Below are positions 22,741 to 34,524 of a stretch of 51,253 bases of DNA, one piece after another (within the stretch, counting starts at the first letter, position 1; every line of letters starts with the position of its first letter). The DNA is from Hofstenia miamia. Lineage: Eukaryota; Xenacoelomorpha; Acoela; Hofsteniidae. The notes under the pieces are model-generated. The model was given only the letters and a program-made list of their open reading frames with translations, was not told the DNA's origin and did not search any database. The stretch lies in the NCBI GenBank assembly GCA_900660155.1, contig CABFPE010000500.1, positions 82,099-133,351 on the forward strand, read 5' to 3'. Made by a program: the position numbers and the translations under genes.

Positions 22741-23889
22741 CCGAATTTATAGCTAGCGTGACCGCGTTGCATAAATTTTTAATGCATAAATATACATTTC
22801 GCTAATATTGTTATAAATATATTTTGAATAGTGCGGATGTACAGTATCGGTGGGTGCAATAACAATGGGCCTGTCGATATGCAATTGATTCTGAAAATTT
22901 AAATAAATTTACTTAATGCGTTATATGCATTAAGTATAACGTATAAACTTATATATTTTCATACTTATTGAACATGTATATGGGACTTAAAATAGGACCT
23001 TTTATAATCGAAGCATGTAGTGCAAGAACCCATTTTGTGTAAATTGATTCAAAACGAGAAATCGCCTTTTTTAGTTTCCGTTTGTATCTTTGCTTTTGTA
23101 GTGTCGTTTAACGGATTCTTCATAAAGCAATGATTAAAAGAAGGATCATTTCACTTGTTTTACACATTACAGCATGTAGTTCATCTTCACACAATTCTAA
23201 AGCAATCGATTTGACAATTTTGTCAATTAATGCATTTTTCCATTATGTTTTACTTAACAAATCATAATTGCATAGTAGATTTAATGTAGTATCTCGATTT
23301 GAAATTTAAATCTATTGGTTGTTCGGTTGTAATAACCCTTTTAATCACAAAGGTGCAATAGCCTAAAAAGATTGATTCAATTCAGAGTTAGCGTTAAATA
23401 ATGTGATAATGTGGACAATCAAGGGCGCCGCAAACTCATCAAAGAGGCATGAGAGAAATTTAAGGTGGGCTTCAATCATTCGAGCAGGGACTATAATTCA
23501 TGATTTATATTCTTATTGTGAAAATTTTTAAAACAAATAAGAACGATGTAAATTTTCATAAAAAATCAATCAAATATTCTTTATATTTATACACAAAAAC
23601 TTCTCTAACAAAGCGTAAATATTATAATATAGTTTAGTTAGGTTTTAGATATGACTATGTCAAAACCGGAGAGTAGCCGTGGTGGCTGCCAGAAGTTGGC
23701 CTGAAAACGAGATGCTTTGGTGTCAGAAAATGTCAACACTTGCAAGACATGTACAAGGACTACCGGCGATAATTTGGTGCAACGTTTAAAATATATTAGT
23801 TGTTATAATAATACGAGTAAAACACATTGAGTAATCGAAATTAATATATTTATATTTTATCAAAATGTATTTGGAAAGTTAAGGACTTA
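22741..23889. other. No gene seen
   Basis: AT-rich sequence with no open frame or repeat that I recognise. Confidence 0.5.
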
Positions 23890-24190
23890 ACTAAACATGT
23901 ATAGATTTGCAAAAATATACTTTTATATAATAAAATTTGTTTAATAATAGTTAATTATTTTATGAATTAAAAGTTTTTTGTGCTATTGTACTTTAATACG
24001 CACCGGGTGCTACGAAATTGGTTAATTATGCAAAGTTATTGGTCTATATACATTATTTTTTAAGCTTTTTAAGTATGTTATTGCATTCCTCATCGTTTTT
24101 ACATTATATTGGTGTTTATTTTAACCGCGTGTTCTGCGGGCACCCTATTCTATATCTTCGCCAAAATATTTATAAATATTGCAGTTTTTA
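23890..24190 (-). repeat. Inverted repeat arm, right
   Basis: Reverse-complement partner of 19240-19540. The matching core is about 23996-24160. Confidence 0.75.
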
Positions 24191-25500
24191 AATAATTTTA
24201 AAGATGTTAAAGACTTGATAAATAATAAACTTAACCGGAACAATTGAGAATTGAGACTAATATGCAAACGTGATATTATGAAATTTACAAAATTTGTCAT
24301 CTGCGTAGAAATGCTCATATTTGATTGCATCTACTAGACACATGGCAGATTAGACTGATAGTGATACTAAAATTACTTCACTAAGTGAAAAAATATTTTT
24401 AGAATAGCAAATGGTTTTAGCAAAAAGTGGGCTTAAGACTAAAAATGCGATAGTCTTGAATTGATAAGTTCTAAAGAACCCCAAATCTGAAAAACGATGT
24501 AGTTCTACATTTATAGTGTAGGTATAAATAATAGTTTTAAGGGTTTAGTTTGAAGTATTTTTCGCAACATGCGTTACAAAAAGTACTTATTTATTTGGGA
24601 CTTTTATAGATTATTGTTGCAGCATAGAGGTTAATATACATTAGAAACACAGAAGTAAACGCATATTTTAATTCCTCAAAATTGAAAATCTAAAAATATT
24701 AGAGGGTTATTAATTTTCAGCCGACTAGCGTGTATCAGATTTTTCGGTAAGCCAAAAAGATACAAGAGTAAATGATAAATATTTCAATGACAATAATTAA
24801 ATTTCTACATGCAACAGCTCAAAGAACGGTTTTAATTTTTCATAAGAAATATTAAAATTTAGGTCGGAAATACTTAAATTTGCAACAACAACCTTATAAG
24901 CGCTAATTCCAATTTAAATTTCGATTTCACATCGATTTCATTTAAAATTGTCCCGTTAGTTTACCGATAAATATAAATCGCATATAATATGCAGATGATT
25001 AAGCTATTTGAATAGAACTAAAAATACATTTATTTAATTACATGTACAAAAATACATTGTATGGAAGTTTTTTATTTGTCTTTAATGATTAAGACTATGA
25101 TGTTGTTAGGAAAAGCTCAAGATTTACATCTCAAGAGCTTCTGGGTGTTAACTTTATTAATCATGATACATCATTGTTCTTCTTCAATGAATATGTAGTT
25201 GAGTTAAATTCAAATTCATTTGAAGATGATATATCTCAGTTTTTTCGATGATTATTACTTCTTAGGATCATGTTAGTCGACATCATCTATACATTTCCAA
25301 TCGTTCATTTATTAAATGAAGTCTTCCATATTATCAAGATAATTTTTAGTTTAATTTTTTTGTTCTAGAAGTAATAATGATCATCTTAATGATTATCTCG
25401 ATATAATGATTATCTTCATTTTCTCGCACATTTCGATACATTATATATAGAATAATTATTTTAGATTTTGCATTATTTTGATTTTATCTGCTAACGTATT
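24191..25500. other. No coding sequence seen upstream of the zinc-finger gene
   Basis: AT-rich sequence. It ends with TGCTAACGTATTTAG, a branch-point-like CTAAC and an acceptor just before the zinc-finger start. Confidence 0.5.
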
Positions 25501-25506
25501 TAGAAT

Positions 25507-27171
25507 ATGGTACGAGAGAAATCTCGTCCATCGGCATATAACAATGGCAATGAGCAAAGTGAGGCGTATGTGGAAGATTCAATATATTCTAGTTTATTAG
25601 AAAGTTTAAATTGCGAAGATATTCCATCATCATATGAAGATACATCTGCAATGGACACCAGTAATTATAGTTTAGAAAATTATGATTCCACCTCTATAAA
25701 TGATAATTACATTCATAGATTAACTCCTGCTAAATCAAATAAAGGTGCAGATCCTGAAACGGGACTTTATATTTGTGTTGTCTGTGAAGATGCATTTCTT
25801 ACATTGGATGACTGGAAAACTCACCGAACTCTTCTTCATAAAAACGAAGAAGGTAAAGTTTGTTGTAAAACTTGCAATACACAATATACTGAAATGAGTT
25901 CTCTCAAACATCATTATCGAATGAAACATTCAGAAGTTATTAGCAATAATTTAACGGCAACTCAAATTAAGCGTAGTAAGGCTTCGAACACAACTCCTAA
26001 TTTAACACCGAATGAAGTTTTTGCTTGTCATTGTGGAAAAACATTTTCGTCTTCTGGGAGCTATGCTCGTCATAAGCGGTTGTTTCATGGGCGATCAAAT
26101 GTAAGGAATAAATGTTTTTGTGGAAAAACATTTTCTACCCCTGGCAATTTATCGCGCCATAAACGCGTTAGTGGTCATACAAGTCCGAAGGCCACGCAGA
26201 AGGCACTTATGCAAACGGTTACTATGGATGCCGTAACAGATTTCGCTTGTACTACATGTGCTGAAGGATTCGATAGCCAAGAACAACTCCTTTCACATGA
26301 AAACAGTCACAAAACCAGTTTTGAGAGTAATGGTGTTACCTGTAATCTATGCAATAAAAAGTTTCGTAAAAAGTCGGATTTAAGACAACACCATACAAAA
26401 TCACATAGTGTTCATTCACATTCTGAGTCCTATAGTGGTGATGGTAACATTGCTCAGGATTATATACAATGTGATTTATGTGAGAAATCGTTTAAACGCA
26501 TATCGGATATGAGACAGCATTTATCAAAATCTCACAATGGCGCTTATAGCGTATATAGTTCGGATGAATACAAATCTAATTATTTAAAGAACTCTGACAT
26601 AGACTTTAATTCTGAAAACAAACATCCACTCGAAGAGTTCAATTCTGTGAAATCTGAGTATCCTTCAAATGGAATTGTAGAAGACAATGTATTTTCTTGT
26701 ACACTTTGTACTAAATCTTTCAAGCGTATGCCAGATTTACGTCAACATATGACAAAATCTCATGGCAACACTCAAACAGCATCAACTCCAACATCAATAG
26801 ATAAGATTGCCGATTTTATGAATCAAGGCAGTTTTTTATGTGATGTATGTGACAAATCTTTTCATAAACTGGGAGATTTAAGACAGCATGTTACTAAATG
26901 TCATAACAAAATTCCAATTGAAAGAGATGAAAACGACCGATTATCACCTGGTCCTATGCAATCGGACTCATCTAATTTCTCATGTGATGACTGTGGTAGA
27001 GTGTTTACAAGTTCCTTCAGTTTGAAACAACATTGGAATCGTTCGCATTATCGTAATCAAGCACGAAGTTTGACGTGTGCTGTATGCCATAATCACTTTC
27101 CAACGGATGATGAATTGCATAAGCATTTAGTAACTCATGCTAGTGCTGTTCAATATAATGATCTTGAGTGA
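25507..27171 (+). CDS. C2H2 zinc-finger protein, 11 fingers
   Basis: A 554-codon single-exon frame. The N-terminal ~85 residues are Ser/Asn/Asp-rich and acidic with no SCAN, KRAB or BTB domain. Eleven C2H2 fingers follow at roughly residues 88-111, 118-139, 172-193, 199-222, 246-268, 276-298, 320-342, 396-418, 443-465, 490-512 and 521-543. Fingers 3 and 4 have a C-x-C rather than C-x2-C knuckle (CHCGKTF, CFCGKTF). The linkers are long and variable, not TGEKP. Fingers 6 to 9 share the helix pattern (K/R)xxD(L/M)RQH and should read similar base triplets. It is probably a nuclear DNA-binding regulator; I cannot name an orthologue. A TATTTAG acceptor lies 3 nt before the ATG. Confidence 0.93.
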   Translation: MVREKSRPSAYNNGNEQSEAYVEDSIYSSLLESLNCEDIPSSYEDTSAMDTSNYSLENYDSTSINDNYIHRLTPAKSNKGADPETGLYICVVCEDAFLTLDDWKTHRTLLHKNEEGKVCCKTCNTQYTEMSSLKHHYRMKHSEVISNNLTATQIKRSKASNTTPNLTPNEVFACHCGKTFSSSGSYARHKRLFHGRSNVRNKCFCGKTFSTPGNLSRHKRVSGHTSPKATQKALMQTVTMDAVTDFACTTCAEGFDSQEQLLSHENSHKTSFESNGVTCNLCNKKFRKKSDLRQHHTKSHSVHSHSESYSGDGNIAQDYIQCDLCEKSFKRISDMRQHLSKSHNGAYSVYSSDEYKSNYLKNSDIDFNSENKHPLEEFNSVKSEYPSNGIVEDNVFSCTLCTKSFKRMPDLRQHMTKSHGNTQTASTPTSIDKIADFMNQGSFLCDVCDKSFHKLGDLRQHVTKCHNKIPIERDENDRLSPGPMQSDSSNFSCDDCGRVFTSSFSLKQHWNRSHYRNQARSLTCAVCHNHFPTDDELHKHLVTHASAVQYNDLE

Positions 27172-28391
27172 TTATAATTTTGCATGTTTCTTCAGGTTTT
27201 GTTAAATTGATAGTGATGTAATTTGTCATTGGATATCCTCCACTTTATTTAACATTTAAATGTGCAGTAATTTTGTTTGATTTTGTAGACTTATAGCTAA
27301 AGATTGGTTGCGTTTAGAGGTTTATTTCATGTTGTTTGTCCTGTAAAACCTTAATTTTCTCATTTATAGCTTCCACTTATTTTGTAAAGCTGATTTGTAG
27401 CGGTTAGTAGTAATATTTTTATGTGGTGCTATTCCTTTTAAAAGCTTTTTTATTGTTTCTGTTTATATTGAAAGATCATGCATTCTCATTAACTTTACGA
27501 AATCAATATTTAAATTCGTTGTTTGTTTACTTTTTAGTTTCGATTTTGATTTCTGAAACTGAATTTATCTTTCATTGAATCACCTATTTTGCATTATACT
27601 AGCAGTTTACTTCGTTAATTACAATCACTTGAATATAGAATGCTTAAGCAGTAGGTCGGCATTAACCCTATTCGACCTGGGATTTTTTTGGCTTCTCGAG
27701 ATAGGCAAGAATAATTAACGCCCTTTATCTAACTCTGTATGGATTATGACATTAAAGCACAATTATTCTTCATATCGGCACTATAATTTTAGTTGCAGAA
27801 ATGTGATGCCATCATTTCCTATGACGTCATAAAATCTAAAAATTTGTGGTTTTTGAAATGAATTCACTTTTGATTTTAACAATTGGAAATGAGGAAAATC
27901 ATTAAATTCATTTTTAGCTTTTGAAATATTATTTTTTACATATTTTACTTACTATTTTTCACATTAACAATTATCTGTTTTTGCCAAAATGGGAAGAAAA
28001 CCCCCTGTTGAAAAACAATACCATATATAAAATAACACATATTTTGAAAATTTCTATTAGGGTTATGGTCCCCTATAAAAGTTAAGAAGACACTAAAGCT
28101 CATTAAAAAGCTCCATAATTTTTTTGTAATTTTCCAAAGTATGAGGGGAAGGAACTCCCCAGATCGTATAGGGTTAGGGGAATTAGTTAGTCATTTTCCT
28201 ATAAGTAGTGTTTTCTGTTTTCATTTTTATATTTTAATGATCAAAATTTTATTACTTGGTAAGTCTTTTTTAAGTTTTTCTTTGTGCCTTCATAGCTTGA
28301 GCATGAGTAGCACTGTCACATGCAATATCACAACTAGCTAGGACAACTTGCATACTAAATTCTGTCATAGTTTAGTTAACCAACGCGGGGG

Positions 28392-28394
<3 letters not shown>
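27172..28394. other. Zinc-finger gene 3' flank, no further gene seen
   Basis: AT-rich sequence, presumably with the 3'UTR in its first part. No open frame matches a family. Confidence 0.5.
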
Positions 28395-28443
<49 letters not shown>

Positions 28444-28447
28444 ATAT
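28395..28447. repeat. (AT)n then (TG)n microsatellite
   Basis: About 40 bp of AT repeats followed by a short TG run. A second tract is at 28552-28577. Confidence 0.95.
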
Positions 28448-28546
28448 CTATCCTAAGCATTTAATAATAATTTTAGATTTTAGTTGTTTATTATTTTTCT
28501 GGAAATGTATGATTTAACAAAAAATTCTTGTTTTAGATGTTTAAAA

Positions 28547-28582
<36 letters not shown>

Positions 28583-28615
28583 ACTATACTTTTTCAAAGA
28601 AACCATTAAATTTTT

Positions 28616-28646
28616 CAACTGTTTCCAAACTTTTGCACAATACTGT
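28616..28646 (+). mobile_element. Solo Tc1-like terminal repeat
   Basis: TTTCCAAACTTTTGCACAATACTG followed by TA closely resembles the right terminal repeat of the Tc1 element at 3591-3613 (TCCCAAACTTTTGGCCAGTACTG, TA). No matching left end or transposase was seen nearby, so this is a relic end. Confidence 0.55.
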
Positions 28647-28652
28647 ATATAT

Positions 28653-28952
28653 CTTTGTCAACGAGCTGAGCCGAGCTTAAACGCAGCATTTGATATGCAA
28701 CGGGTATTTTTAAGCCAAGCAAATTTATAGTTCTGCTTTTTAATGTTTATGTAGATTTTTCTTATTTTGCATTCAATATACCTATACCTCTTTTTATAAT
28801 CATATTTCAAATCCTTATTAAAAATTAGGAAGAGCTATGTAAAAAATTCTTATAGCGCAATATTTTTAACAAAATATCGAGCTAAAACGACCCTCATTAA
28901 ATGGTTGAGTGTGGCGAGCGGAAAATACTCGAACGTAGAACGAGCCGAGCTT
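28653..28952 (-). mobile_element. hAT-type MITE, GCTCGGCTCG family, decayed copy
   Basis: Internal segments match, in reverse complement, the intact MITE at 40715-41057, for example CGAGCTAAAACGACCCTCATTAAA at 28874 on. The ends carry TTGTCAACGAGCTGAGCCGAG on the left and ACGAGCCGAGC on the right. The copy is diverged and sits directly beside the Tc1-like end. Confidence 0.75.
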
Positions 28953-29441
28953 AGAATTTATATATATATATATATGTAAATATATATATATAGATATATA
29001 TAATGTACATATTGACAATTGTTATTTCAGATTTATTCAAATTTTTTTAATACCAATTGGTGAAAATTTTAAAAAGGTGCTAGATTATATCTGTACATAG
29101 CTAAGCTATTGATCGCATTGTAGCCAAACAACATGACTCGTTGTATTAAGGAGTCAAAAGAGCGATCATTAGAGGCTTGGGCGGTCTTTCTGTTTAAAAC
29201 GATTGTTGAGATTAGCTGCTGCTCGCATGGGATCATAAGATTATCTGAAACGTAATTGTAAGAATAGTTGAATGCATTTGAAAAATCTAAATTTTTTCAA
29301 AAAAATTCTTACTGTTCACAAGTGATTAATCACATTTTAAATCACTGCACGCTTAATGCTATATGATTATAATTGCTTTGCAGTCTAATCACTGGTGATG
29401 CAATTTTGTACCCATCACATAGTCTAATCGTAGCCTTATAA

Positions 29442-29810
29442 CAGTGGTTCGCAACCTTTTTTACCCATGTCCCACCTCCGAAAAAATACCCACTAATAAA
29501 GTAGTAGAAGAATTGTTAATATTAAAGATATAGCAAATGATTAGACTATATTTTGAAGGACAACTAAGCTAAAATGTTTTTGTTTCATTCTACTTAATTG
29601 CTATACAAATAGAATAGCTGCATGAATATTTTTACTCTTGGTATTTTAAAATGCTGCAATTTTCTTTAGCAATTGCATTCTCAGTAATGAAGACTTTTCT
29701 TAATTAGAATTGCCATATGGACCACAGAAATGTCCCTGTCGACCCCCAATTTGCTAATTTTTGCGTATGGGCCTCCAGTAAAGTTATATGGACCCAGTTG
29801 AGAACCACTA
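29442..29810. mobile_element. hAT-type MITE, Charlie-like termini (369 bp)
   Basis: The left end CAGTGGTTCGCAACCTTTTT and the right end ...CCCAGTTGAGAACCACTA are imperfect inverted repeats of the CAGTGGTTCTCAACC type known from the hAT-Charlie group. They are flanked by CCTTATAA (29434-29441) and CCTTAGAA (29811-29818), an 8-bp target duplication with one difference, as expected for hAT. The interior has no coding capacity. Confidence 0.85.
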
Positions 29811-30389
29811 CCTTAGAAGCACATTCGCCTATCAATCTCTCAGTACCCGGCAATTTCCCATACACTTGCAGAAAATTCTAGCAAAATTAAGAGTGGTTTG
29901 TGCTTCTAAAAGTACACAAGCACCTTCATCCTTAAACTTCCTATGTGTTTTTTCAATCAATATTCTTCATGCCTCTTATGAATTTGGAAATCCGGAGACG
30001 TAGACACATAAACAGACGTACTCGAACGTAATATTGAAAATTTTAAACTAAATTCACTATTTTCATTGATAACTTCACTGTCATTGGTAACTCTAAACCT
30101 CTTAACTTGTTCCATCTCCGACCTTTGAAATCTTTCTTATAACACACCTCAACAAGAGTGTCCATAATCATGAGTTTCAGAATTTCCACGAATCTGGTTC
30201 ACTGTGTGAATTATTTTATTTTCCAGCTCGCTAGATAGAAATACCAAACAAAGGTTGTCCAAAACGATTCTGATCTGTACTAATTTTCTTACTTTAAGAA
30301 TATAATTGGCATTTTTTATTGAATGCCGTGGTTCATCAAATATCGATTAAGAATTATTTGAGAAACGATATAACATAATTGCCTTATGT

Positions 30390-30720
30390 GCGGCTCATGA
30401 ACATCAGTTTCAACACTTCTGTAGTGATCAATATTTTGATTAAATCAGCGTCGTTTATTCTTTATGGTCTCCAACAGCATAGCAGAGTTCTGGCAAATTT
30501 CTACTGAATGTAAAAGCCAACTGTGTTGTGGAGCTCCATGGAAATATTTTTTCAGTAAATTCCCATTGTTCCACTAAATCAATAATATTTGTTGAGATTA
30601 GATCCCTTGTTTTTTAATTTACATTGAAAAATGTGGAACACCAAGTAGTAGCTTTTTGCACCCATTCCAGATATTCATTTTTTATCCCAAAGGTTCTCCA
30701 TTTCCTTATCGTCCAGTGAT
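30390..30720 (-). pseudogene. Possible hAT transposase remnant
   Basis: Minus-strand reading contains EYLEWVQKATTWCSTFF and, after a stop, DLVEQWEFTEKIFPW followed by TQLAFTFS. This is similar to the central hAT region (ATRWNSTFFML ... LTxxEWxxLExIxxxLxPFxxxTxxLS). It is short and broken, so only tentative. Confidence 0.35.
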
Positions 30721-31179
30721 TAGCACTTTCTGAAAATATTGTAATTTAGCAATTCGGCATTATTTAGCGCTATTAGATATTGTTGGCTTTAGCATGTAAT
30801 TATTATAAAAAGCTTTATTTGCAACTTTAAACAGGAAAGTTGCTTATGAATAGCTGTAAATATATTGGATATTCTACTTTACTGATACATCCAATAGCTA
30901 CTGGAATGAATGTCTTAGTATATAGTACTTTGTGTAATAATGTTGAACCTAGTAATGTTCTAGTATTTTCCATCTTGTTTTTCGGAAAGTTTGCATTTAA
31001 AGGATGAATAAGATCGTCAATTATCGCATTTGATTTTTCTTTGAAATTGTGATTTGAATGCATGTTTTATAATTGAAATTAAATGATCTTTATTAATTTT
31101 GAAATCTTAGAAAATAGTTAAATAACTTTCTCTAAACTTTACTATTCTTTTTCGTTAACCCTGATACAAATACTTCCTA

Positions 31180-31182
<3 letters not shown>

Positions 31183-31213
<31 letters not shown>

Positions 31214-31229
31214 TAATTAGTCTTAACAT

Positions 31230-31264
<35 letters not shown>
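31183..31264. repeat. Two (AT)n microsatellite tracts
   Basis: AT runs at 31183-31210 and 31235-31264, separated by 24 bp. Confidence 0.95.
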
Positions 31265-31268
<4 letters not shown>

Positions 31269-31289
31269 TTTGGTCATTCTTCAAATAGT

Positions 31290-31800
31290 TTAGACGAAAT
31301 GAAACTGTTGATGCAATGAAATTAACTTTCTTCTTATAGATTCGACACGTTCATTCCAATTCAGTTTATTATTTATATATAAGTCTAAATATTTCATACT
31401 ATTGATATGGAATTTTTTGTTAATTTTGATCGTTCTCAAATAGAATTCTTTAATAAATTGATTTTTTTGCATTATGATCTACGAAAATTTTTTCACAGCA
31501 TTTGCCTGCGTTCTTTAGAGTATTCAAATACTTCTGTGATCATGTTTTGATAATTCAGATAATCTTCAGCTGTTGATGTGATTAGTCTACACAAAACAGT
31601 TCTATCATCAGAATATTGCGTTATGTCCACTTTGAGTACCTAGCATTAGTACAGTTGAATTTATCTGTCTGCTATAAATAGCGGAACACTAGGTGGTCCT
31701 TCTTGTGTAGCTCCATCAAATTCATTTTTTCTTTTGTTCTATCATTTATTCGGACTTTGACGCATTGTTTGAAATTAAGAAACAAATTTTTTATACATTC
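31290..31800 (-). mobile_element. LINE reverse-transcriptase fragment
   Basis: On the minus strand, remnants of a CR1/Jockey-like reverse transcriptase occur in order: KGPPSVPL-type turn, then QYSDDRTVLCRLI (YADD box, here YSDD) near 31590-31630, then SMKYLDLYINNKLNWNERV and SIRRKLISLHQQ at 31290-31400. Several frame changes are present. Confidence 0.75.
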
Positions 31801-32199
31801 GCATTATTATTTTGATATCGGATGCACTAGATATACTAATTTGCCTTGAAGTACATCATTACTGGCTTCCCACAATTAGCACATTTTTGGCTTTTTTCCC
31901 ACAACTAAATCCGGAAAATATCGTGATTGAATCCCTAATATATTTCGAAAATCTCGAGTTATTGTAAAACTATATCAGATGTGATCTTGCTGTTAGTTTG
32001 TCATGTTTTGTATTATAATCAAGATTATTAGCAATTGAATCTGATGTCGCTTGCATTATTTAAAAAAATCGCATTCCAATTAATTAATGATATTTTCAAT
32101 GATTTAAACGGTTGTTTAGAGGAATTTAATTTTTCCTTTTTGAGATGCTTTTTATTTCAATGCTTTGTTATAATATTTTAAATGTTTTTTCGTTTTAGC

Positions 32200-33111
32200 A
32201 TGGACTCCAAACAATTTGTAAGAGTTGCACTTGTAGTGTCCGGCATATTTTTAGGTCTTGCCATATTTACGATTTTTGTTTTAATCTCCATGTCATTAAA
32301 TGATGTGAATTACGATGAGTATGGAATTATATACAATACGTTTTCAGAAAGTGTCGATAGAACTACTATACTGGAAGAAGGTCGTCATTTTCTACACCCA
32401 ACAACAAAAGTCTATACATATAAACGCATTTTGCAAACAATCGAATTGGTAGGGGACCTTGAAGTCAACTGTATGACATTAGAGGGATTGAATATGGTGC
32501 TTAATCTGGCTACTCAGTACTTGATTAATCGCGAAAATCTATATGATATCCTACTCATGTATGGCCCGGAAGAAAATTGGCAGCACTATTTGTACAGTTT
32601 AACTAGAGATACTGTTAAAGATACATGCGTAAAATTTTCTGGACAAGATTTTTATTTTCACAGAGGTAATATAGAATCTATGATGTTAGAAGATCTCCAA
32701 TCCGCTTATATTAGCGGAAATGCATTCGCTACTTCACAATTAGTGCAACTGCGGGAAGTGATGCATCACCAATACTATGAAAATGCCAATGAAGAGAAAC
32801 AGAAAGTTACTCAGGAATATGACCGCGTGCTACGTGAACGAGATCAAAAAATAACAGACGCTCAAACCAATTTGTTAAAAGCTGAAGCTGATGCTGAGAT
32901 AACCATGACAGGTGCAAAAGGTCAGGCAACCTCAATTATTCTACGAGCTCAGGAAGATGCTGCTGCCGAATTTAACAAGTGGGATGAGCGGGCGAAAGCT
33001 CTGCTCAGTATTCATGAACAGCTACCCGATCTTTCAGTAGACCAAATTCTGGACAACTACATTAAATATTATGCTTTAAAATCAGAATCAAGGCTGATGA
33101 TTAAGTTATAG
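32200..33111 (+). CDS. SPFH/band-7 domain membrane protein
   Basis: 303 codons in one exon. I start at 32200 (MDSKQF), not the upstream in-frame ATG at 32182, because a TTTTTTCGTTTTAG acceptor ends at 32198 and ATG 32200 has a good context. A single hydrophobic segment at residues ~6-31 (LVVSGIFLGLAIFTIFVLIS) anchors the N-terminus. A band-7-like beta/alpha domain follows at ~35-195 (YGIIYNTF, LEEGRHFLHPTTKVYTY). A charged coiled coil spans ~200-265 with the family-typical AEADAEITM...GAKGQATSIILRAQ. The C-terminus reads LSVDQILDNYIKYYAL. Members such as stomatin, prohibitin and erlin form membrane-bound cages or scaffolds. I cannot assign this one to a named subfamily; the compartment is unknown. 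Confidence 0.85.
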   Translation: MDSKQFVRVALVVSGIFLGLAIFTIFVLISMSLNDVNYDEYGIIYNTFSESVDRTTILEEGRHFLHPTTKVYTYKRILQTIELVGDLEVNCMTLEGLNMVLNLATQYLINRENLYDILLMYGPEENWQHYLYSLTRDTVKDTCVKFSGQDFYFHRGNIESMMLEDLQSAYISGNAFATSQLVQLREVMHHQYYENANEEKQKVTQEYDRVLRERDQKITDAQTNLLKAEADAEITMTGAKGQATSIILRAQEDAAAEFNKWDERAKALLSIHEQLPDLSVDQILDNYIKYYALKSESRLMIKL

Positions 33112-33795
33112 AATTTTATTTCTGTTTCTCAATTCCGCAATTCTTAGATGTGCAATTTATTTGTGATTTTCTATTTTGTAGTTTGTATTTTTCAGTAGTG
33201 TTTTATTTAGATTGTGCTCTAAAAGAGAAATTTCAGATGTTAAGATTTCTTTTTTTGTGCTTTTTTCATTTTATCATCAAAAGTACTCAATAGCTAAGTT
33301 GTTTTCTAGTTTAGTACAAAAATGTCAGGTGATCCTTCCAAGAACAAATATTTATGTGACGCATCTAATATAGCATAAAATCTTACAAGCATAGTTGAGA
33401 ACTTTTAAAGTGCTTATGATTTTGTTTACATAGTCACACATAAATATAGACTAGAATAGTTAATATAATATTTAGGTGCATGTATATAGACAGTGTATAA
33501 TATTTAAATGTTTAACCAATTAACCGTAGTTAACAAAAAATCTTACTTTCATCGTAAAATAGTTAATATCTTCAAGTAATACTCACCCAACAATAATCTA
33601 TCACATTTGTTCAAAATTTCCTGAATGCGCATTCCATCAATAGATGCGTCAATATCCCTAAATTACTCATGCACTTTTATTAACTGCAATGACAAATTAG
33701 GAATCATGTTCAGCAGCTGGTATATCCTTCATACCACTATCAGTGGAAGCTCTANAAGTATTCTCCAAGATGTCTTTTATGTCTTTTGCCAGAAT
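33112..33795. other. SPFH 3' flank, no gene seen
   Basis: AT-rich sequence. An N is at 33755. A minor open frame ending at 33912 runs into the dispersed repeat and is shared only there. Confidence 0.5.
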
Positions 33796-34119
33796 TGCCT
33801 CTTGCGATCTGAATACGATTTCTACATATTTTTTCCAGCAATTGTTAGTAATTTTACAGCGGGGAAATGCTGCACTTCTTTTATCAAGATATGGTGGTTA
33901 GGATTCAGGTAATTCATATCTAATCTGTGGCATCTGGAACACAAAGATAAGATAAGATAAGATTGTACAAATTTTTCAATCAATCACCCAAAAAATAATC
34001 ATTGTAATGTTAATTTTATATGTATTGATTTTCTTTCTTTTAAAAAAAAACAATTTTATATTTGGTGATTCTTAAATATTCTATTTTTGTAATGTTAATT
34101 TTGTAAAATGTGCTTTATT
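33796..34119 (+). repeat. Dispersed repeat, copy B
   Basis: Same element and orientation as 1-318. It differs by point changes and a (GATAA)n-like insertion near 33946-33960. Past 34119 the two copies diverge, marking the element's end. Confidence 0.8.
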
Positions 34120-34524
34120 GTATCTTTATATACTCCAAAAATAAAGAAAAATTTGTCAATAATTTAATAAACTTATTTTAAAATTGATAGACATCTACTT
34201 AAGATTTAGAAATGAACGTAAGTAAAATTCAAATATCCTAAGCAGCCTGCTTGGTGTTCACATTTGCAGGAGTATACTACCCCTAGTTCTAGGGGTATTA
34301 ATTTTTCTAGAAATGGTGGGAACGTGTACGGTTGGAAAATATTTAAGTTAGTATTTAAGATCTTATTTAACTAAGAGAAAAGAAAAAAAGAAATAATCGG
34401 AATACACGAAAATGGCAATTGTATTAATAAACTGCAACAAAGAAAAGAAACAGAACCAGAAGTTGTAAAAGAAACTACTATTGCAAGCTCAATTAACAAC
34501 AATATCTACTGATGAAGATAGTTT

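Noticed and set aside
32182-32199. Upstream in-frame ATG of the SPFH protein as the start
   Set aside because: It overlaps the pyrimidine tract and AG of a strong acceptor and would add MFFRFS, so it is probably intronic or part of the outron.
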